A stretch of DNA of 64,000 nt from Pseudoxanthomonas suwonensis 11-1 (GCF_000185965.1 NC_014924.1:2232001-2296000), one strand, 5' to 3'. Shown: positions 45,039 to 53,790, numbered from the stretch's first letter. Numbers and translations: made by a program. The notes: generated by a model from the letters alone, not told the origin.

Positions 45039-45908
45039 ATGGCCATCCGCATCGGCATCTCCGGCTGGCGCTACGCCCCCTGGCGTGGCGTGTTCTACCC
45101 GTCCGCGCTGCCGCAGCGGCGCGAACTGGAGTACGCCGCGCACAGCTTCGCCAGCATCGAGCTCAACGGCTCGTTCTACTCGCTGCAGTCGCCCGCCAGC
45201 TGGGAGGCGTGGGCCGGGCAGGTGCCACGCGACTTCGTGTTCACGGTGAAGGGTCCGCGCTACATCACCCACATGCTGAGGCTGCGCAACATCGAGGCTG
45301 CGCTGGCGAACTTCTTCGCCTCCGGCGTGCTCCTGCTGGTGCGCCACCTCGGCCCCCTGCTGTGGCAGTTGCCACCGTCGATGCGTTACGAGCCGGAGGT
45401 GCTGGACGCCTTCCTGGCGCTGCTGCCGCGCGATACCGACGCCGCGCTGGCGCTCGCCCGCCGGCACGAGCCGGAGCGGATGCAGGGCCGCACCGCCCTG
45501 CCGGAAGGACCCAACCGGCGCCTGCGCCACGCGCTGGAGATCCGCCACGAGAGCTTCGACGATCCCCGCTTCATCCGCCTGCTGCGGCGGCACCGCGTGG
45601 CCCTGGGGGTCTCCGACACGCCCGACCGCTTCCCCTATGTCGAGGACGTGACCGCCGGCTTCATGTACCTGCGCCTGCATGGCGACACCGAACTGTACCG
45701 AAGCGGCTATTCGGACGAGGCGCTGGACCGCTGGGCGGCGCGCATCCGCCGCTGGGCCGACGGCGGGGAGCCCGCCGACGCCCGCAGGTATTCGGACTCC
45801 CCGGCGCCACGGGCCAAACGCCGCGACGTGTACTGCTATTTCGACAACGACGCCAAGGTGCGGGCACCGTTCGACGCCCAGGCGCTGTACGAGCGCCTGG
45901 CCCGCTGA
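45039..45908 (+). CDS. DUF72 domain-containing protein (YecE family)
   Basis: The 289-residue protein belongs to the DUF72/YecE family, a TIM-barrel-like fold of unknown activity. Family features are the start IRIGISGWRYAPWRGVFYP, SFASIELNGSFYSLQSP, FTVKGPRYITH, LWQLPPSMRY, and the C-terminal YLRLHGDTELYRSGYS, WADGG and YCYFDNDAKVRAP segments. These conserved Arg, His and Asp residues line the barrel and suggest an enzyme. It is convergent with the YitT gene, with only 4 bp between the two stop codons. Confidence 0.92.
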   Translation: MAIRIGISGWRYAPWRGVFYPSALPQRRELEYAAHSFASIELNGSFYSLQSPASWEAWAGQVPRDFVFTVKGPRYITHMLRLRNIEAALANFFASGVLLLVRHLGPLLWQLPPSMRYEPEVLDAFLALLPRDTDAALALARRHEPERMQGRTALPEGPNRRLRHALEIRHESFDDPRFIRLLRRHRVALGVSDTPDRFPYVEDVTAGFMYLRLHGDTELYRSGYSDEALDRWAARIRRWADGGEPADARRYSDSPAPRAKRRDVYCYFDNDAKVRAPFDAQALYERLAR

Positions 45909-45912
45909 GCGC

Positions 45913-46629
45913 TCAGACGCCCATGTAGCGGTTGGGCCGGTGGTTGAACATCAACACCAGGCTCAGCATCACCGCGCCGAGGGCCGAATAAAGCACCCGG
46001 TCCGGCGTCAGCACCAGCAGGGCAGCGGCCATCAGCACCGCGTCGAACACCAGCTGCACGGTGCCGGCGCTGATCCCGCGGCTGCGCTGCAGGTGCACGG
46101 CGAGGATGCCGACGCCGCCAAGGCTGGCGCGATGGCGGATGAAGAACAGGATGCCCAGCCCGCACAGCACGCCGCCGACGATGGCCGAGAATGCCGGGGT
46201 CATGTAGCCCCAGCCTGCCCAGCGCGGCAGCAGGTCGGTGGCCAGGCCGGTGGCACCGACGGCGAGGAAGGTCTTGAGGGTGAATTCCCAGCCCATCCGC
46301 CGCACCGCGATCCAGTAGAAGGGCAGGTTCACCAGCACGAACACCAGGCCGAAGCTCCAGCCGAAGGCGTAATGCAGCAGGAAGGACACGCCGGCCATGC
46401 CGCCGACCATGATCCCGCCGTGCGCGAACACCGACAGGCCCAGGGAGGCGACCAGGGTGGCCAGGACCATGCCCTGCACGTCCTCGGCCACGCTGTGGTG
46501 GAAGGCGCGGGTATCGGCGGCGGTGCCGGCCGAATCCGGTGGCGGGGTCAGCGGCCCGGACGTGACCACGACGCCGTCGTCGGGCAGCACGTCCTCGCCG
46601 GGCCGGAGGTCGGAGTCGGGGAAGGTCAC
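45913..46629 (-). CDS. YitT family membrane protein
   Basis: This roughly 238-residue inner-membrane protein matches the YitT family (DUF161). It has about five or six hydrophobic segments from residue 48 on, including SLGLSVFAHGGIMVGGMAGVS with the conserved glycines, FFIRHRASLGGVGILA, and a C-terminal LVLMFNHRPNRYMGV. Function is unknown. The start is unsure: a GTG giving VTFPDSDLRPG without an obvious ribosome site was used, because the sequence before it is unconserved. An ATG at 46758 would add 43 residues. The gene is convergent with DUF72. Confidence 0.82.
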   Translation of the reverse strand: MTFPDSDLRPGEDVLPDDGVVVTSGPLTPPPDSAGTAADTRAFHHSVAEDVQGMVLATLVASLGLSVFAHGGIMVGGMAGVSFLLHYAFGWSFGLVFVLVNLPFYWIAVRRMGWEFTLKTFLAVGATGLATDLLPRWAGWGYMTPAFSAIVGGVLCGLGILFFIRHRASLGGVGILAVHLQRSRGISAGTVQLVFDAVLMAAALLVLTPDRVLYSALGAVMLSLVLMFNHRPNRYMGV

Positions 46630-46751
46630 GGGGCGGGGTGTCGCGGTGGGGGCGCGTATTAGACACCAGACCCATGTGAAGTTGCACTTGAAACGGAGCC
46701 GGGCCGCCCGGAAGGATTCGCCACCCCTGCCCTGCCGGTGAGGCCGCCCGA

Positions 46752-46778
46752 AACGCAAAAGGCCGCCCGGAGGCGGCC
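46752..46778 (-). terminator. Rho-independent terminator of pilT-pilU
   Basis: A perfect 7-bp stem, GGCCGCC with GGCGGCC around CGGA, is followed on the minus strand by TTTTGCGTTT. It lies 30 bp after the pilU stop. Confidence 0.85.
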
Positions 46779-46807
46779 CCCTGCGCGACGCTGGCCGGAA
46801 TCCCGGC

Positions 46808-47938
46808 TCAGCGCACCTCGGCGATCTCGACCCCGTCCAGCCCCTGCGACAGGGTGCGGGCGTCGCCGCCCTGGGAGAGCTTGATGCGCAGGCGCACCTC
46901 GTTCTGCGAGTCGGCGTAGCGCAGCGCGTCCTCGTAGGAGATCTCGCCGGCCTGGTACAGCTCGAACAGGCTCTGGTCGAAGGTCTTCATGCCCAGGTTG
47001 GTCGATTCCTTCATGACCTCCTTGAGCTTGTGGATCTCGCCGTCGCGGATGTAGTCCTGCACCAGCGGCGTGCCCAGCAGGATCTCCATCGCCACGCGGC
47101 GCCCCTTGCCGTCGGGGGTCGGCACCAGCTGCTGCGCGACCACGCCCTTGAGGTTCAGCGACAGGTCCATCAGCAGCTGGCTGCGGCGATCCTCGGGGAA
47201 GAAGTTGATGATGCGGTCCATCGCCTGGTTGGCGTTGTTCGCATGCAGGGTGCACAGCACGAGGTGGCCGGTCTCGGCGAAGGCGATGGCGTGGTCCATG
47301 CCCTCGCGGGTACGCACTTCGCCGATCATGATCACGTCCGGGGCCTGGCGCAGGGTGTTCTTCAGCGCGGCCTCCCAGCTGTCGGTGTCGATGCCGACCT
47401 CGCGCTGGGTGACGATGCAGCCCTCGTGCTTGTGCACGAACTCGATCGGGTCCTCGATGGTGATGATGTGGCCGGTCGAGTTCTGGTTGCGGTAGCCGAT
47501 CATCGCCGCCAGCGAGGTCGACTTGCCGGTGCCGGTGGCGCCGACGAAGATGATGATGCCGCGCTTGGTCATCGCCAGGGTCTTGATGATCGGCGGCAGG
47601 TTCAGCTCCTCCACCGTCGGGATCCTGGTCTCGATCCGGCGCAGCACCATGCCCACCTGGTTGCGCTGGTAGAAACAGCTGACGCGGAAGCGGCCCACGC
47701 CGGCGACGCCGATGGCGAAGTTGCACTCGTGGGTCTTCTCGAACTCCTCGCGCTGGGCCGGGGTCATCACGTTGAGGACCATGTCGCGGCTCTGCTGCGG
47801 GGTCAGCGGCGTCTGCGTGATCGGCGTGATCTTGCCGTGGACCTTCATCGCCGGCGGCATGCCCGCGGTGATGAACAGGTCCGACGCCTTCTGGTGCGCC
47901 ATCAGCTTGAGGAACGAGGTGAAATCCATGGTGCTCAT
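46808..47938 (-). CDS. pilU: Type IV pilus retraction ATPase PilU
   Basis: PilU is a PilT-like hexameric ATPase that supports type IV pilus retraction and twitching. The 376-residue protein starts MSTMDFTSFLKLMAHQKASD and has Walker A GATGTGKSTSL, the Asp box TIEDPIEFVH, Walker B IMIGEVRTREGM, and the His box CTLHANNANQAMDRI. Its length and the N-terminal insertion separate it from PilT. It lies behind pilT on the same strand; the 143-bp gap contains inverted arrays of 7-bp repeats. Confidence 0.95.
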   Translation of the reverse strand: MSTMDFTSFLKLMAHQKASDLFITAGMPPAMKVHGKITPITQTPLTPQQSRDMVLNVMTPAQREEFEKTHECNFAIGVAGVGRFRVSCFYQRNQVGMVLRRIETRIPTVEELNLPPIIKTLAMTKRGIIIFVGATGTGKSTSLAAMIGYRNQNSTGHIITIEDPIEFVHKHEGCIVTQREVGIDTDSWEAALKNTLRQAPDVIMIGEVRTREGMDHAIAFAETGHLVLCTLHANNANQAMDRIINFFPEDRRSQLLMDLSLNLKGVVAQQLVPTPDGKGRRVAMEILLGTPLVQDYIRDGEIHKLKEVMKESTNLGMKTFDQSLFELYQAGEISYEDALRYADSQNEVRLRIKLSQGGDARTLSQGLDGVEIAEVR

Positions 47939-47956
47939 TGGGGCTCCTGCGGAGCG

Positions 47957-48069
47957 GTGATTCGTGATTGGTGATTGGTGATTCGAAAAAGCAGAGCGCC
48001 TTTCCTGCTCACCCATCCACGTCCACGATCACGGCTTTTACGAATCACGAATCACGAATCACCAATCAC
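47957..48069. repeat. Two inverted arrays of 7-bp repeats
   Basis: Four tandem heptamers GTGATT(C/G) occupy 47957-47984. Four heptamers of the complementary form, GAATCAC three times then CAATCAC, occupy 48042-48069. They are separated by 57 bp. The arms could form a 28-bp imperfect hairpin in single-stranded DNA or in the pilT-pilU message. I do not see further copies elsewhere in the window. Confidence 0.85.
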
Positions 48070-48081
48070 GCGCCTTTTCGA

Positions 48082-49119
48082 TCACTCGAAGAGGCGCTTG
48101 TCCTTGGCGTATTCCTTCGCCTGCTGGCGCGTGACCAGGCCGCGCTTGACCAGGTCCTGCAGGTGCTGGTCGAGGGTCATCATTCCGTACTGCTGGCCGG
48201 TCTGGATCGACGAGTACATCTGCGCGACCTTGTCCTCGCGGATCAGGTTGCGGATGGCCGGGGTGCCAACCATGATTTCCCAGGCCGCGGTACGACCGCC
48301 GCCGACCTTCTTCAGCAGCGCCTGCGAGATCACCGCGCGCAGCGATTCGGACAGCATCGAGCGCACCATCGGCTTCTCGCCGGCGGGGAACACGTCGATG
48401 ATGCGGTCGATGGTCTTGGCCGCCGAGCTGGTGTGCAGGGTGCCGAACACCAGGTGGCCGGTTTCCGCGGCGGTCAGCGCCAGGCGGATGGTCTCCAGGT
48501 CGCGCATTTCGCCGACCAGGATGTAGTCCGGGTCCTCGCGCAGCGCCGAGCGCAGGGCCTCGTTGAAGCCGTGGGTATCGCGGTGCACTTCGCGCTGGTT
48601 GATCAGGCACTTCTGCGAGGTGTGCACGAACTCGATCGGATCCTCGACGGTGAGGATGTGCCCGTACTCGTTCTTGTTGATGTGGTCGATCATCGCCGCC
48701 AGCGTGGTCGACTTGCCCGAGCCGGTCGGGCCGGTCACCAGGATCAGGCCCTGCGGCTGGTCGATGAGCTGGCGGAAGATCGGCGGGCAGCCCAGGTCCT
48801 CCAGCGTGAGGACCTCGGACGGAATGGTGCGGAACACCGCGCCGGCGCCGCGGTTCTGGTTGAACGCGTTGACGCGGAAACGGGCCAGCGAGGGAATCTC
48901 GAACGAGAAGTCGACCTCGAGGAATTCCTCGTAATCCCGGCGCTGCTTGTCCGACATGATGTCGTACACCAGCGCGTGGACCTGCTTGTGGTCCAGGGCG
49001 GGAATGTTGATCCGGCGGACGTCGCCATCGACGCGGATCATCGGCGGCAGGCCCGCGGACAGGTGCAGGTCCGAGGCCTTGTTCTTGACCGAAAAGGCCA
49101 GCAGTTCGGCGATATCCAT
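48082..49119 (-). CDS. pilT: Type IV pilus retraction ATPase PilT
   Basis: PilT drives retraction of type IV pili at the cytoplasmic membrane. The 345-residue protein has the standard length and motifs: MDIAELLAFSVKNKASDLHL, Walker A GPTGSGKSTTLAAM, the Asp box TVEDPIEFVH, Walker B ILVGEMRDLETI, the His box GTLHTSSAAKTIDR, and the C-terminal AIRNLIRE segment (PilT AIRNLI motif) needed for retraction. It is first of the pilT-pilU pair and divergent from yggS, with 115 bp between the two starts. Confidence 0.96.
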   Translation of the reverse strand: MDIAELLAFSVKNKASDLHLSAGLPPMIRVDGDVRRINIPALDHKQVHALVYDIMSDKQRRDYEEFLEVDFSFEIPSLARFRVNAFNQNRGAGAVFRTIPSEVLTLEDLGCPPIFRQLIDQPQGLILVTGPTGSGKSTTLAAMIDHINKNEYGHILTVEDPIEFVHTSQKCLINQREVHRDTHGFNEALRSALREDPDYILVGEMRDLETIRLALTAAETGHLVFGTLHTSSAAKTIDRIIDVFPAGEKPMVRSMLSESLRAVISQALLKKVGGGRTAAWEIMVGTPAIRNLIREDKVAQMYSSIQTGQQYGMMTLDQHLQDLVKRGLVTRQQAKEYAKDKRLFE

Positions 49120-49234
49120 GCGTGAGTTTTCCCCTGAATTCCCCAACCAGCCCAGTCCGTTGCGGGCTGGCGTGCAATGTCCCCTTGGCGGCAGTATAGC
49201 GCCCGATTCCCCCCTGCCAATCCCGGCCTTCACC

Positions 49235-49933
49235 GTGCCCGACCAAGCCCCCGCCGCCCGCCTCCAGGACGTCCTCGCGCGCATCGAAGCCGCCGCGAAG
49301 GCCGCCGGCCGCCCCTGCCCGCGCCTGCTGGCGGTGTCCAAGCTGCAGCCGGCCGGGGCCGTGGCCGCCTTGGCCGCGGCCGGGCAACGGGCCTTCGGCG
49401 AGAACTACGTGCAGGAGGGCGCGGCCAAGCGCCAGGCCCTGGACCCGGCGCTGGACGCCGGTCTGGAGTGGCACCTGATCGGCCACCTGCAGTCGAACAA
49501 GGCCGCCGTGGCCGCGCGCACCTTCGGCTGGGTGCACAGCGTGGACCGGACCAGCGTGATCGACGCCCTCGCCGCCAGGCGCGACCCGGCCGCCGCCCCG
49601 CTCAACGTGCTGCTGCAGGTCAACGTCGAGGGCGAGGAAGGCAAGGGCGGCTGCCGCCCTGGCGAGGTCGAGGCCCTGGCCGCCGCGGTCGCGGCGCAGC
49701 CGCGCCTGGCCCTGCGCGGGTTGATGGCGATCCCGGTGCCGCACCCGGATCCGGAGGACCGTCGCCCTGCATTCCGGGCGATGAAGCAGCTGTTCGACGC
49801 GCTGGCCGCGCGCCATCCCGGCGTCGACACCCTGTCGATGGGCATGAGCGACGACTTCGCCGTGGCGATCGCGGAAGGCGCGACCCTGGTGCGTATCGGC
49901 ACCGCCCTGTTCGGGCCCCGCCCGCCGCGCTGA
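49235..49933 (+). CDS. yggS: YggS family pyridoxal phosphate homeostasis protein
   Basis: YggS binds PLP without catalysing a reaction and balances vitamin B6 and amino acid pools. The 232-residue protein has the PLP Lys in LLAVSKLQPA (near 36), the FGENYVQEG block, WHLIGHLQSNK, LLQVNVEGE, and the late SMGMSDDFAVAIAEGATLVRIG phosphate loop in pieces. The start is GTG; it gives the family length, and no ATG is near. It is divergent from pilT and followed after 52 bp by proC, the classic pilT/yggS/proC neighbourhood. Confidence 0.93.
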   Translation: MPDQAPAARLQDVLARIEAAAKAAGRPCPRLLAVSKLQPAGAVAALAAAGQRAFGENYVQEGAAKRQALDPALDAGLEWHLIGHLQSNKAAVAARTFGWVHSVDRTSVIDALAARRDPAAAPLNVLLQVNVEGEEGKGGCRPGEVEALAAAVAAQPRLALRGLMAIPVPHPDPEDRRPAFRAMKQLFDALAARHPGVDTLSMGMSDDFAVAIAEGATLVRIGTALFGPRPPR

Positions 49934-49985
49934 GGCCACCGCGCACTGGCGCTAGACTGCGGCTTTTCCAGCGCAGGTAGCGTCC

Positions 49986-50816
49986 ATGCCCAGCAGCCCT
50001 GTCGAACTTCCCGTGATCGCCTTCATTGGCGGCGGCAACATGGCCCGCAGCCTGGTCGGCGGACTGGTCGCGCGTGGCGCCGATCCGGCGCGCATCCACG
50101 TGGCCGAGCCGGCCGATGCGCTGCGCGAGGCATTGGCCGCCGACTTCGGCGTGCACGTGCATGCCGAAGCCAGCGCGGCGGCGGAAGGCGCCGGGCTGTG
50201 GTTGCTGGCGGTCAAGCCGCAGGTGATGCGCTCGGTGTGCGAATCGCTGGCCGGGATCGCGGCGCGCGAGCGGCCGCTGCTGGTCTCGATCGCCGCCGGC
50301 ATCACCGTCGCGCGCCTGCGCGAATGGCTGGGCGCCGAGGCCGCGGTGGTGCGCTGCATGCCCAACACCCCTGCTCTGCTCGGCGCGGGTGTGACCGGCC
50401 TGTATGCCGGCCCCGGCGTGGACGAAGGCCAGCGTGCGCAGGCGGAGGCATTGCTGTCCGCCGCCGGCGCCACCGTGTGGATCGACCAGGAACCACTGAT
50501 GGATGCGGTGACCGCGGTCTCCGGCAGCGGACCGGCCTACGTGTTCCTGCTGGCCGAGGCGATGCAGGCGGCGGCGCGCGCCGAAGGCCTGGATGCGGCG
50601 CAGGCGCGCACCCTCGTCGTGCAAACCCTGCTCGGCGCGGCGCGGATGCTGGACGAGACCGGCGAGCCCGCCGACGAACTGCGCCGCCGCGTCACCTCGC
50701 CCGGCGGCACCACCCAGGCCGCGATCGAACGCTTCCAGGCCGATGGATTCGAAGCCCTGGTCGCGCGCGCGATCCACGCCGCGCGCGTGCGCGGCGCCGA
50801 GCTGGCGGGAGGCTGA
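49986..50816 (+). CDS. proC: Pyrroline-5-carboxylate reductase
   Basis: ProC makes proline from pyrroline-5-carboxylate with NAD(P)H. The 276-residue protein has the Rossmann loop IAFIGGGNMARSL (about 11-23), LLAVKPQVM, CMPNTPALLGAG, the AVSGSGPAYVF substrate loop and the C-terminal TSPGGTTQAAI motif. All key residues are present. It lies between yggS and a DUF4426 lipoprotein gene (1-bp spacing at its end), so the three are probably one operon. Confidence 0.96.
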   Translation: MPSSPVELPVIAFIGGGNMARSLVGGLVARGADPARIHVAEPADALREALAADFGVHVHAEASAAAEGAGLWLLAVKPQVMRSVCESLAGIAARERPLLVSIAAGITVARLREWLGAEAAVVRCMPNTPALLGAGVTGLYAGPGVDEGQRAQAEALLSAAGATVWIDQEPLMDAVTAVSGSGPAYVFLLAEAMQAAARAEGLDAAQARTLVVQTLLGAARMLDETGEPADELRRRVTSPGGTTQAAIERFQADGFEALVARAIHAARVRGAELAGG

Positions 50817-50817
50817 G

Positions 50818-51297
50818 ATGCGTATCCCGACCTCCGGCCTGAAGGCCTTTGCACTCTCCGCCGTGCTGCCGCTACTGGGCGCCTGCTCCGGCGGCCAGGC
50901 ACCGACCCCGGCCCAGTTCGTGCCGCCGACGCCGGCGGTCGCCGAACTGGGCGGTCAGCTGCGCGCCCGTTACACCCTGGTGCCGACCCTCGCACTGGAC
51001 CAGGCGATGGCCCGCGGCTACGGCATCGAGCGCCGCGAGGGCACGGCGCTGCTGCTGGTCGCCCTGCGCCATGACGAGGGCGACGGCAACGAGCGCGGTG
51101 TCGAAGGCGAGGTGCGGGCGCAGGCGCGCGACCTCTCCGGCCGCCAGCAGCAGGTGGCAATGCGCACCCTGCGCAGCGGCGACTACGTCGACCACGTCGG
51201 CCTGGTGGACATCGGGCCCCGCGACGTCATCCGCGTCGAAGTCGATGCAGTGGTCGAAGGACGCAGCTACCGCTTTGATTTCCAAAGAAACCTGTGA
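50818..51297 (+). CDS. DUF4426 family lipoprotein
   Basis: This 159-residue protein has a lipoprotein signal peptide with lipobox LLGAC (Cys near 23), then a Pro-rich stretch and a beta-rich domain matching DUF4426 (LRARYTLVPTLALDQAMARGYGI in pieces, and GDYVDHVGLVDI). Function is unknown; in related genomes it stands where yggT would follow proC. The ATG starts 1 bp after the proC stop, indicating coupled translation. It should be anchored in the inner leaflet of the outer membrane or in the inner membrane. Confidence 0.85.
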   Translation: MRIPTSGLKAFALSAVLPLLGACSGGQAPTPAQFVPPTPAVAELGGQLRARYTLVPTLALDQAMARGYGIERREGTALLLVALRHDEGDGNERGVEGEVRAQARDLSGRQQQVAMRTLRSGDYVDHVGLVDIGPRDVIRVEVDAVVEGRSYRFDFQRNL

Positions 51298-51307
51298 CGC
51301 GCTTCCG

Positions 51308-51337
51308 TTGCATCCGTACGCCATCGCAAGGTATGGT
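51308..51337 (+). promoter_or_regulatory. Probable promoter of the secreted protein at 51.5 kb
   Basis: TTGCAT and TATGGT are separated by 18 bp, starting 11 bp after the upstream stop codon. Transcription from here would give a leader of about 150 nt before the next start codon. Confidence 0.55.
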
Positions 51338-51343
51338 CTGGCC

Positions 51344-51496
51344 GGGAGCGTCGCCGTGGGCAGGGAGCCCGTGGCGGCAAGGGGGAAAACACACGTAGCT
51401 GGCCGCGGTGCCTGCACCGCCGGGAGCCTTGCGCGCCCGAAAGGACCAGTGGGGCATTTCTGGACCGCAGACGCGGTCCCCTTGGGGACGCTTTCA
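51344..51496 (+). promoter_or_regulatory. Long structured 5' leader with overlapping hairpins
   Basis: The leader holds three inverted repeats: GCGGTG-CCTG-CACCGC (51405-51420); GGACCGC-AGAC-GCGGTCC (51462-51479); and the 14-bp palindrome GTCCCCTTGGGGAC (51476-51489), 7 bp before the ATG. The last two share bases 51476-51479, so they cannot form together. It matches no riboswitch class I recognise. A small conserved RNA, an attenuator or an RNA thermometer are all possible. Confidence 0.45.
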
Positions 51497-51916
51497 ATGC
51501 AAAAGACGCTGATCTCGCTCGCCTTCGCACTGGGCATAGCCGCTTCTTCCACCGCGGCCGCCGCGGAGTGCCCGTCTTTGCCGCAGGGAACCGGCGTGGA
51601 ATGGCAGGAAGCCGAGGGCACGAACTACAAGGTCTGCCGCGCCATCGACGAGGCCGGCACCCAGCTGCTTGGCGTGATGCTCACGCCGGAGCCGCAGCTG
51701 AAGCTGCGCCGTCGCAACCGGGTCGAGGAAGGCATGGTCGGCCGCCACGAGGTCCACTGGTACCGCCCGGAGATCGTCGAGCCCGGCGCCGCCGAAAAGC
51801 GGGTCACGGTGATCGAGCTGGACGACGACCGCTATGCGCAGATCTGGCTGGACGCGAACGATCCGGCCCAGCTCAAGCGCGCGATGCACATCGCGCGCCT
51901 GATGGCACTCTACTGA
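51497..51916 (+). CDS. Hypothetical secreted protein
   Basis: I do not recognise this 139-residue protein. It has a clear Sec signal peptide (about 1-23, MQKTLISLAFALGIAASS then TAAAA), so it is exported. The mature part has two cysteines (near 25 and 44) that may form a disulfide, is rich in Glu, Arg and Leu, and has segments such as HEVHWYRPEIVEPG, VTVIELDDDRYAQIWL and a last helix LKRAMHIARLMALY. Both the signal peptide and the long leader with its own promoter support a real, separately regulated gene. Confidence 0.75.
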   Translation: MQKTLISLAFALGIAASSTAAAAECPSLPQGTGVEWQEAEGTNYKVCRAIDEAGTQLLGVMLTPEPQLKLRRRNRVEEGMVGRHEVHWYRPEIVEPGAAEKRVTVIELDDDRYAQIWLDANDPAQLKRAMHIARLMALY

Positions 51917-51959
51917 CGATGGTGGCGCCGGCACTGGCCGGCGCCTGCCTTCGCACGAC

Positions 51960-52820
51960 TCAGAACCGGCCTTCCTGGTAATCCACGAAGGCCTGCATCA
52001 GTTCCTGCCTGGTGTTCATCACGAACGGGCCGTAGCGCGCCACCGGTTCGCGCAGCGGCCTGCCGGCGACCAGGATCAGCCGCGCCGGCACCCCGCCTGC
52101 GCGCAGCACCAGCCTTGCACCGCCGCCCAGCACGCCCATCTCGCGTGCCTGCAGCGGGCGCGCGTCATCGCCCTCGCCCAGTCCGACCGCGCCCTCGAAC
52201 ACGTAGGCGAAGGCGTTGTGGCCTTCGGGCAACACGAACTCCCACGACGTGCCCGCGGCCAGGCTGATGTCCAGGTACAGCGGATCGGTGGCCGGCTGCT
52301 GGATCGGTCCGTCCACGCCATCGACGCGGCCGGCGATCACCTTGACCTCCACGCCCATGGCAGGCCGCACCACCGGGATGCGGTCGGCGGCGAACTCCTG
52401 GTAGCGCGGATCGGTCATCTTGTCGCGCGCCGGCAGGTTCACCCACAGCTGGAAGCCGCGCATGCGGCCGGACTCCTGCTCCGGCATCTCCGAATGCACC
52501 AGGCCGCGGCCGGCGGTCATCCACTGCACGCTGCCAGGCGTGAGCAGGCCCTCGTTGCCGTGGTTGTCGCGATGGCGCATGCGCCCGTCGAGCATGTAGG
52601 TCACGGTCTCGAAACCGCGGTGCGGATGCTCGGGGAAGCCGGCGATGTAGTCCTCGGGCCGGTCGGTGCCGAACTCGTCCAGCATCAGGAACGGATCCAG
52701 GTCGGGCAGCTCCGGTCCGCCGATGACGCGGGTCAGGCGCACGCCGGCGCCGTCGGAGGTGGGCATGCCGCGGACCTTGCGCAGCAGGCGCACCGGCTCG
52801 CCCTGGGTGTGGGTGCTCAT
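51960..52820 (-). CDS. Pirin family protein
   Basis: The 286-residue protein is a bicupin of the pirin family. The N-terminal cupin carries the metal ligands HPHRGFETVTY (two His) and GRGLVHSEMPE (His, Glu); the second cupin (about 170-270) is less conserved. Bacterial pirins may have quercetinase-like dioxygenase activity or bind regulators; the substrate here cannot be told. Start chosen at MSTHTQGEP because GGAGAG lies 5-10 bases upstream. It follows the spu operon on the same strand, 124 bp after spuH. Confidence 0.92.
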   Translation of the reverse strand: MSTHTQGEPVRLLRKVRGMPTSDGAGVRLTRVIGGPELPDLDPFLMLDEFGTDRPEDYIAGFPEHPHRGFETVTYMLDGRMRHRDNHGNEGLLTPGSVQWMTAGRGLVHSEMPEQESGRMRGFQLWVNLPARDKMTDPRYQEFAADRIPVVRPAMGVEVKVIAGRVDGVDGPIQQPATDPLYLDISLAAGTSWEFVLPEGHNAFAYVFEGAVGLGEGDDARPLQAREMGVLGGGARLVLRAGGVPARLILVAGRPLREPVARYGPFVMNTRQELMQAFVDYQEGRF

Positions 52821-52944
52821 GTCGCTCTCCATGGTGGACTGCCCCGGAGGATGGGGCCGGCCGCGGCCGTCCGGAACGGCCACGCGGACGAAGAACCGTT
52901 GCGCTGGCGGAACGGTGCCTGGGCACCGCTCGGCGGATACCGCC

Positions 52945-53790
52945 TTAGCTGTTGTCCTGCAGGGCCAGCTGCATGTCGCGCTGGCGGCGCTTGTCCTCGC
53001 GGTACATCAGCCACCAGCCGATCACCGCCGCCAGCGAGACGGCCATCATCAGCAGCGTCGCCAGGGCGTTGATCTTGGGGCTCACGCCCAGCCGCACCGA
53101 GGAGAAGATCTTGATCGGCAGGGTGGTCGATTCCGGGCCGGAGACGAAGCTCGCGATCACCACGTCGTCCAGCGACAGGGTGAAGGCCAGCAGCCAGCCG
53201 GAGACCAGGGCCGGGGCGATGATCGGCAGGGTGATCAGGAAGAACACCTTGACCCGGTTGGCGCCCAGGTCCATCGCCGCCTCCTCCAGCGACTTGTCCA
53301 GCTCCTGCAGGCGCGAGGACACCACCACGGTCACGAAGGATACGGTCAGGGTCACGTGCGCGATCCAGATCGCGACCATGCCCTTGGACGGCAGGCCCAG
53401 CGCGCCCCCCACCGAGACCAGCATCAGCAGGATCGACAGGCCGATGATCACCTCCGGCATCACCAGTGGCGCGGTGACCAGGGCGCCGAACAGGGTCTTG
53501 CCGGGGAAGCGACGGAAGCGGGTCATCACCATCGCGCCGAGGGTGCCGACCACGGTGGCCGCGGTGGCGGTCCAGAACGCGATGCGCAGGCTGACCCAGG
53601 CCGCGTCCAGCATCTGCCGGTCGCGCATCAGCTCGCCGTACCACTTCACCGAGAACCCGGCCCAGACCGTGGCCAGGCGCGAGGAGTTGAAGGAGTACAC
53701 CACCAGCAGCACGATCGGCAGGTACAGGAAGGCGAAGCCGAGGACCAGCACCGCCCAGCGCAGCATGCGCAGGCCAAGGGGCGTGTTCAT
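52945..53790 (-). CDS. spuH: Polyamine ABC transporter permease (SpuH/PotI family)
   Basis: The 281-residue inner-membrane permease is the second of the two in a PotFGHI/SpuDEFGH-type polyamine importer. It has about six membrane helices, beginning AVLVLGFAFLYLPIVLLVVY, and the EAA coupling motif LEEAAMDLGANRVKVFFLI (about 165-185) that contacts the ATPase. Its start overlaps the end of spuG (ATGA), so they are translated together. Last gene of the spu operon. Confidence 0.95.
   Translation of the reverse strand: MNTPLGLRMLRWAVLVLGFAFLYLPIVLLVVYSFNSSRLATVWAGFSVKWYGELMRDRQMLDAAWVSLRIAFWTATAATVVGTLGAMVMTRFRRFPGKTLFGALVTAPLVMPEVIIGLSILLMLVSVGGALGLPSKGMVAIWIAHVTLTVSFVTVVVSSRLQELDKSLEEAAMDLGANRVKVFFLITLPIIAPALVSGWLLAFTLSLDDVVIASFVSGPESTTLPIKIFSSVRLGVSPKINALATLLMMAVSLAAVIGWWLMYREDKRRQRDMQLALQDNS

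Noticed and set aside
47957-48069. Possible CRISPR-like array
   Set aside because: The units are 7 bp with no unique spacers and the two halves are inverted, so it is a heptamer repeat, not a CRISPR.
51344-51496. Known riboswitch (cyclic di-GMP, cobalamin, TPP, SAM, manganese types)
   Set aside because: I looked for the core motifs of these classes by eye and none was present; only unclassified hairpins remain.
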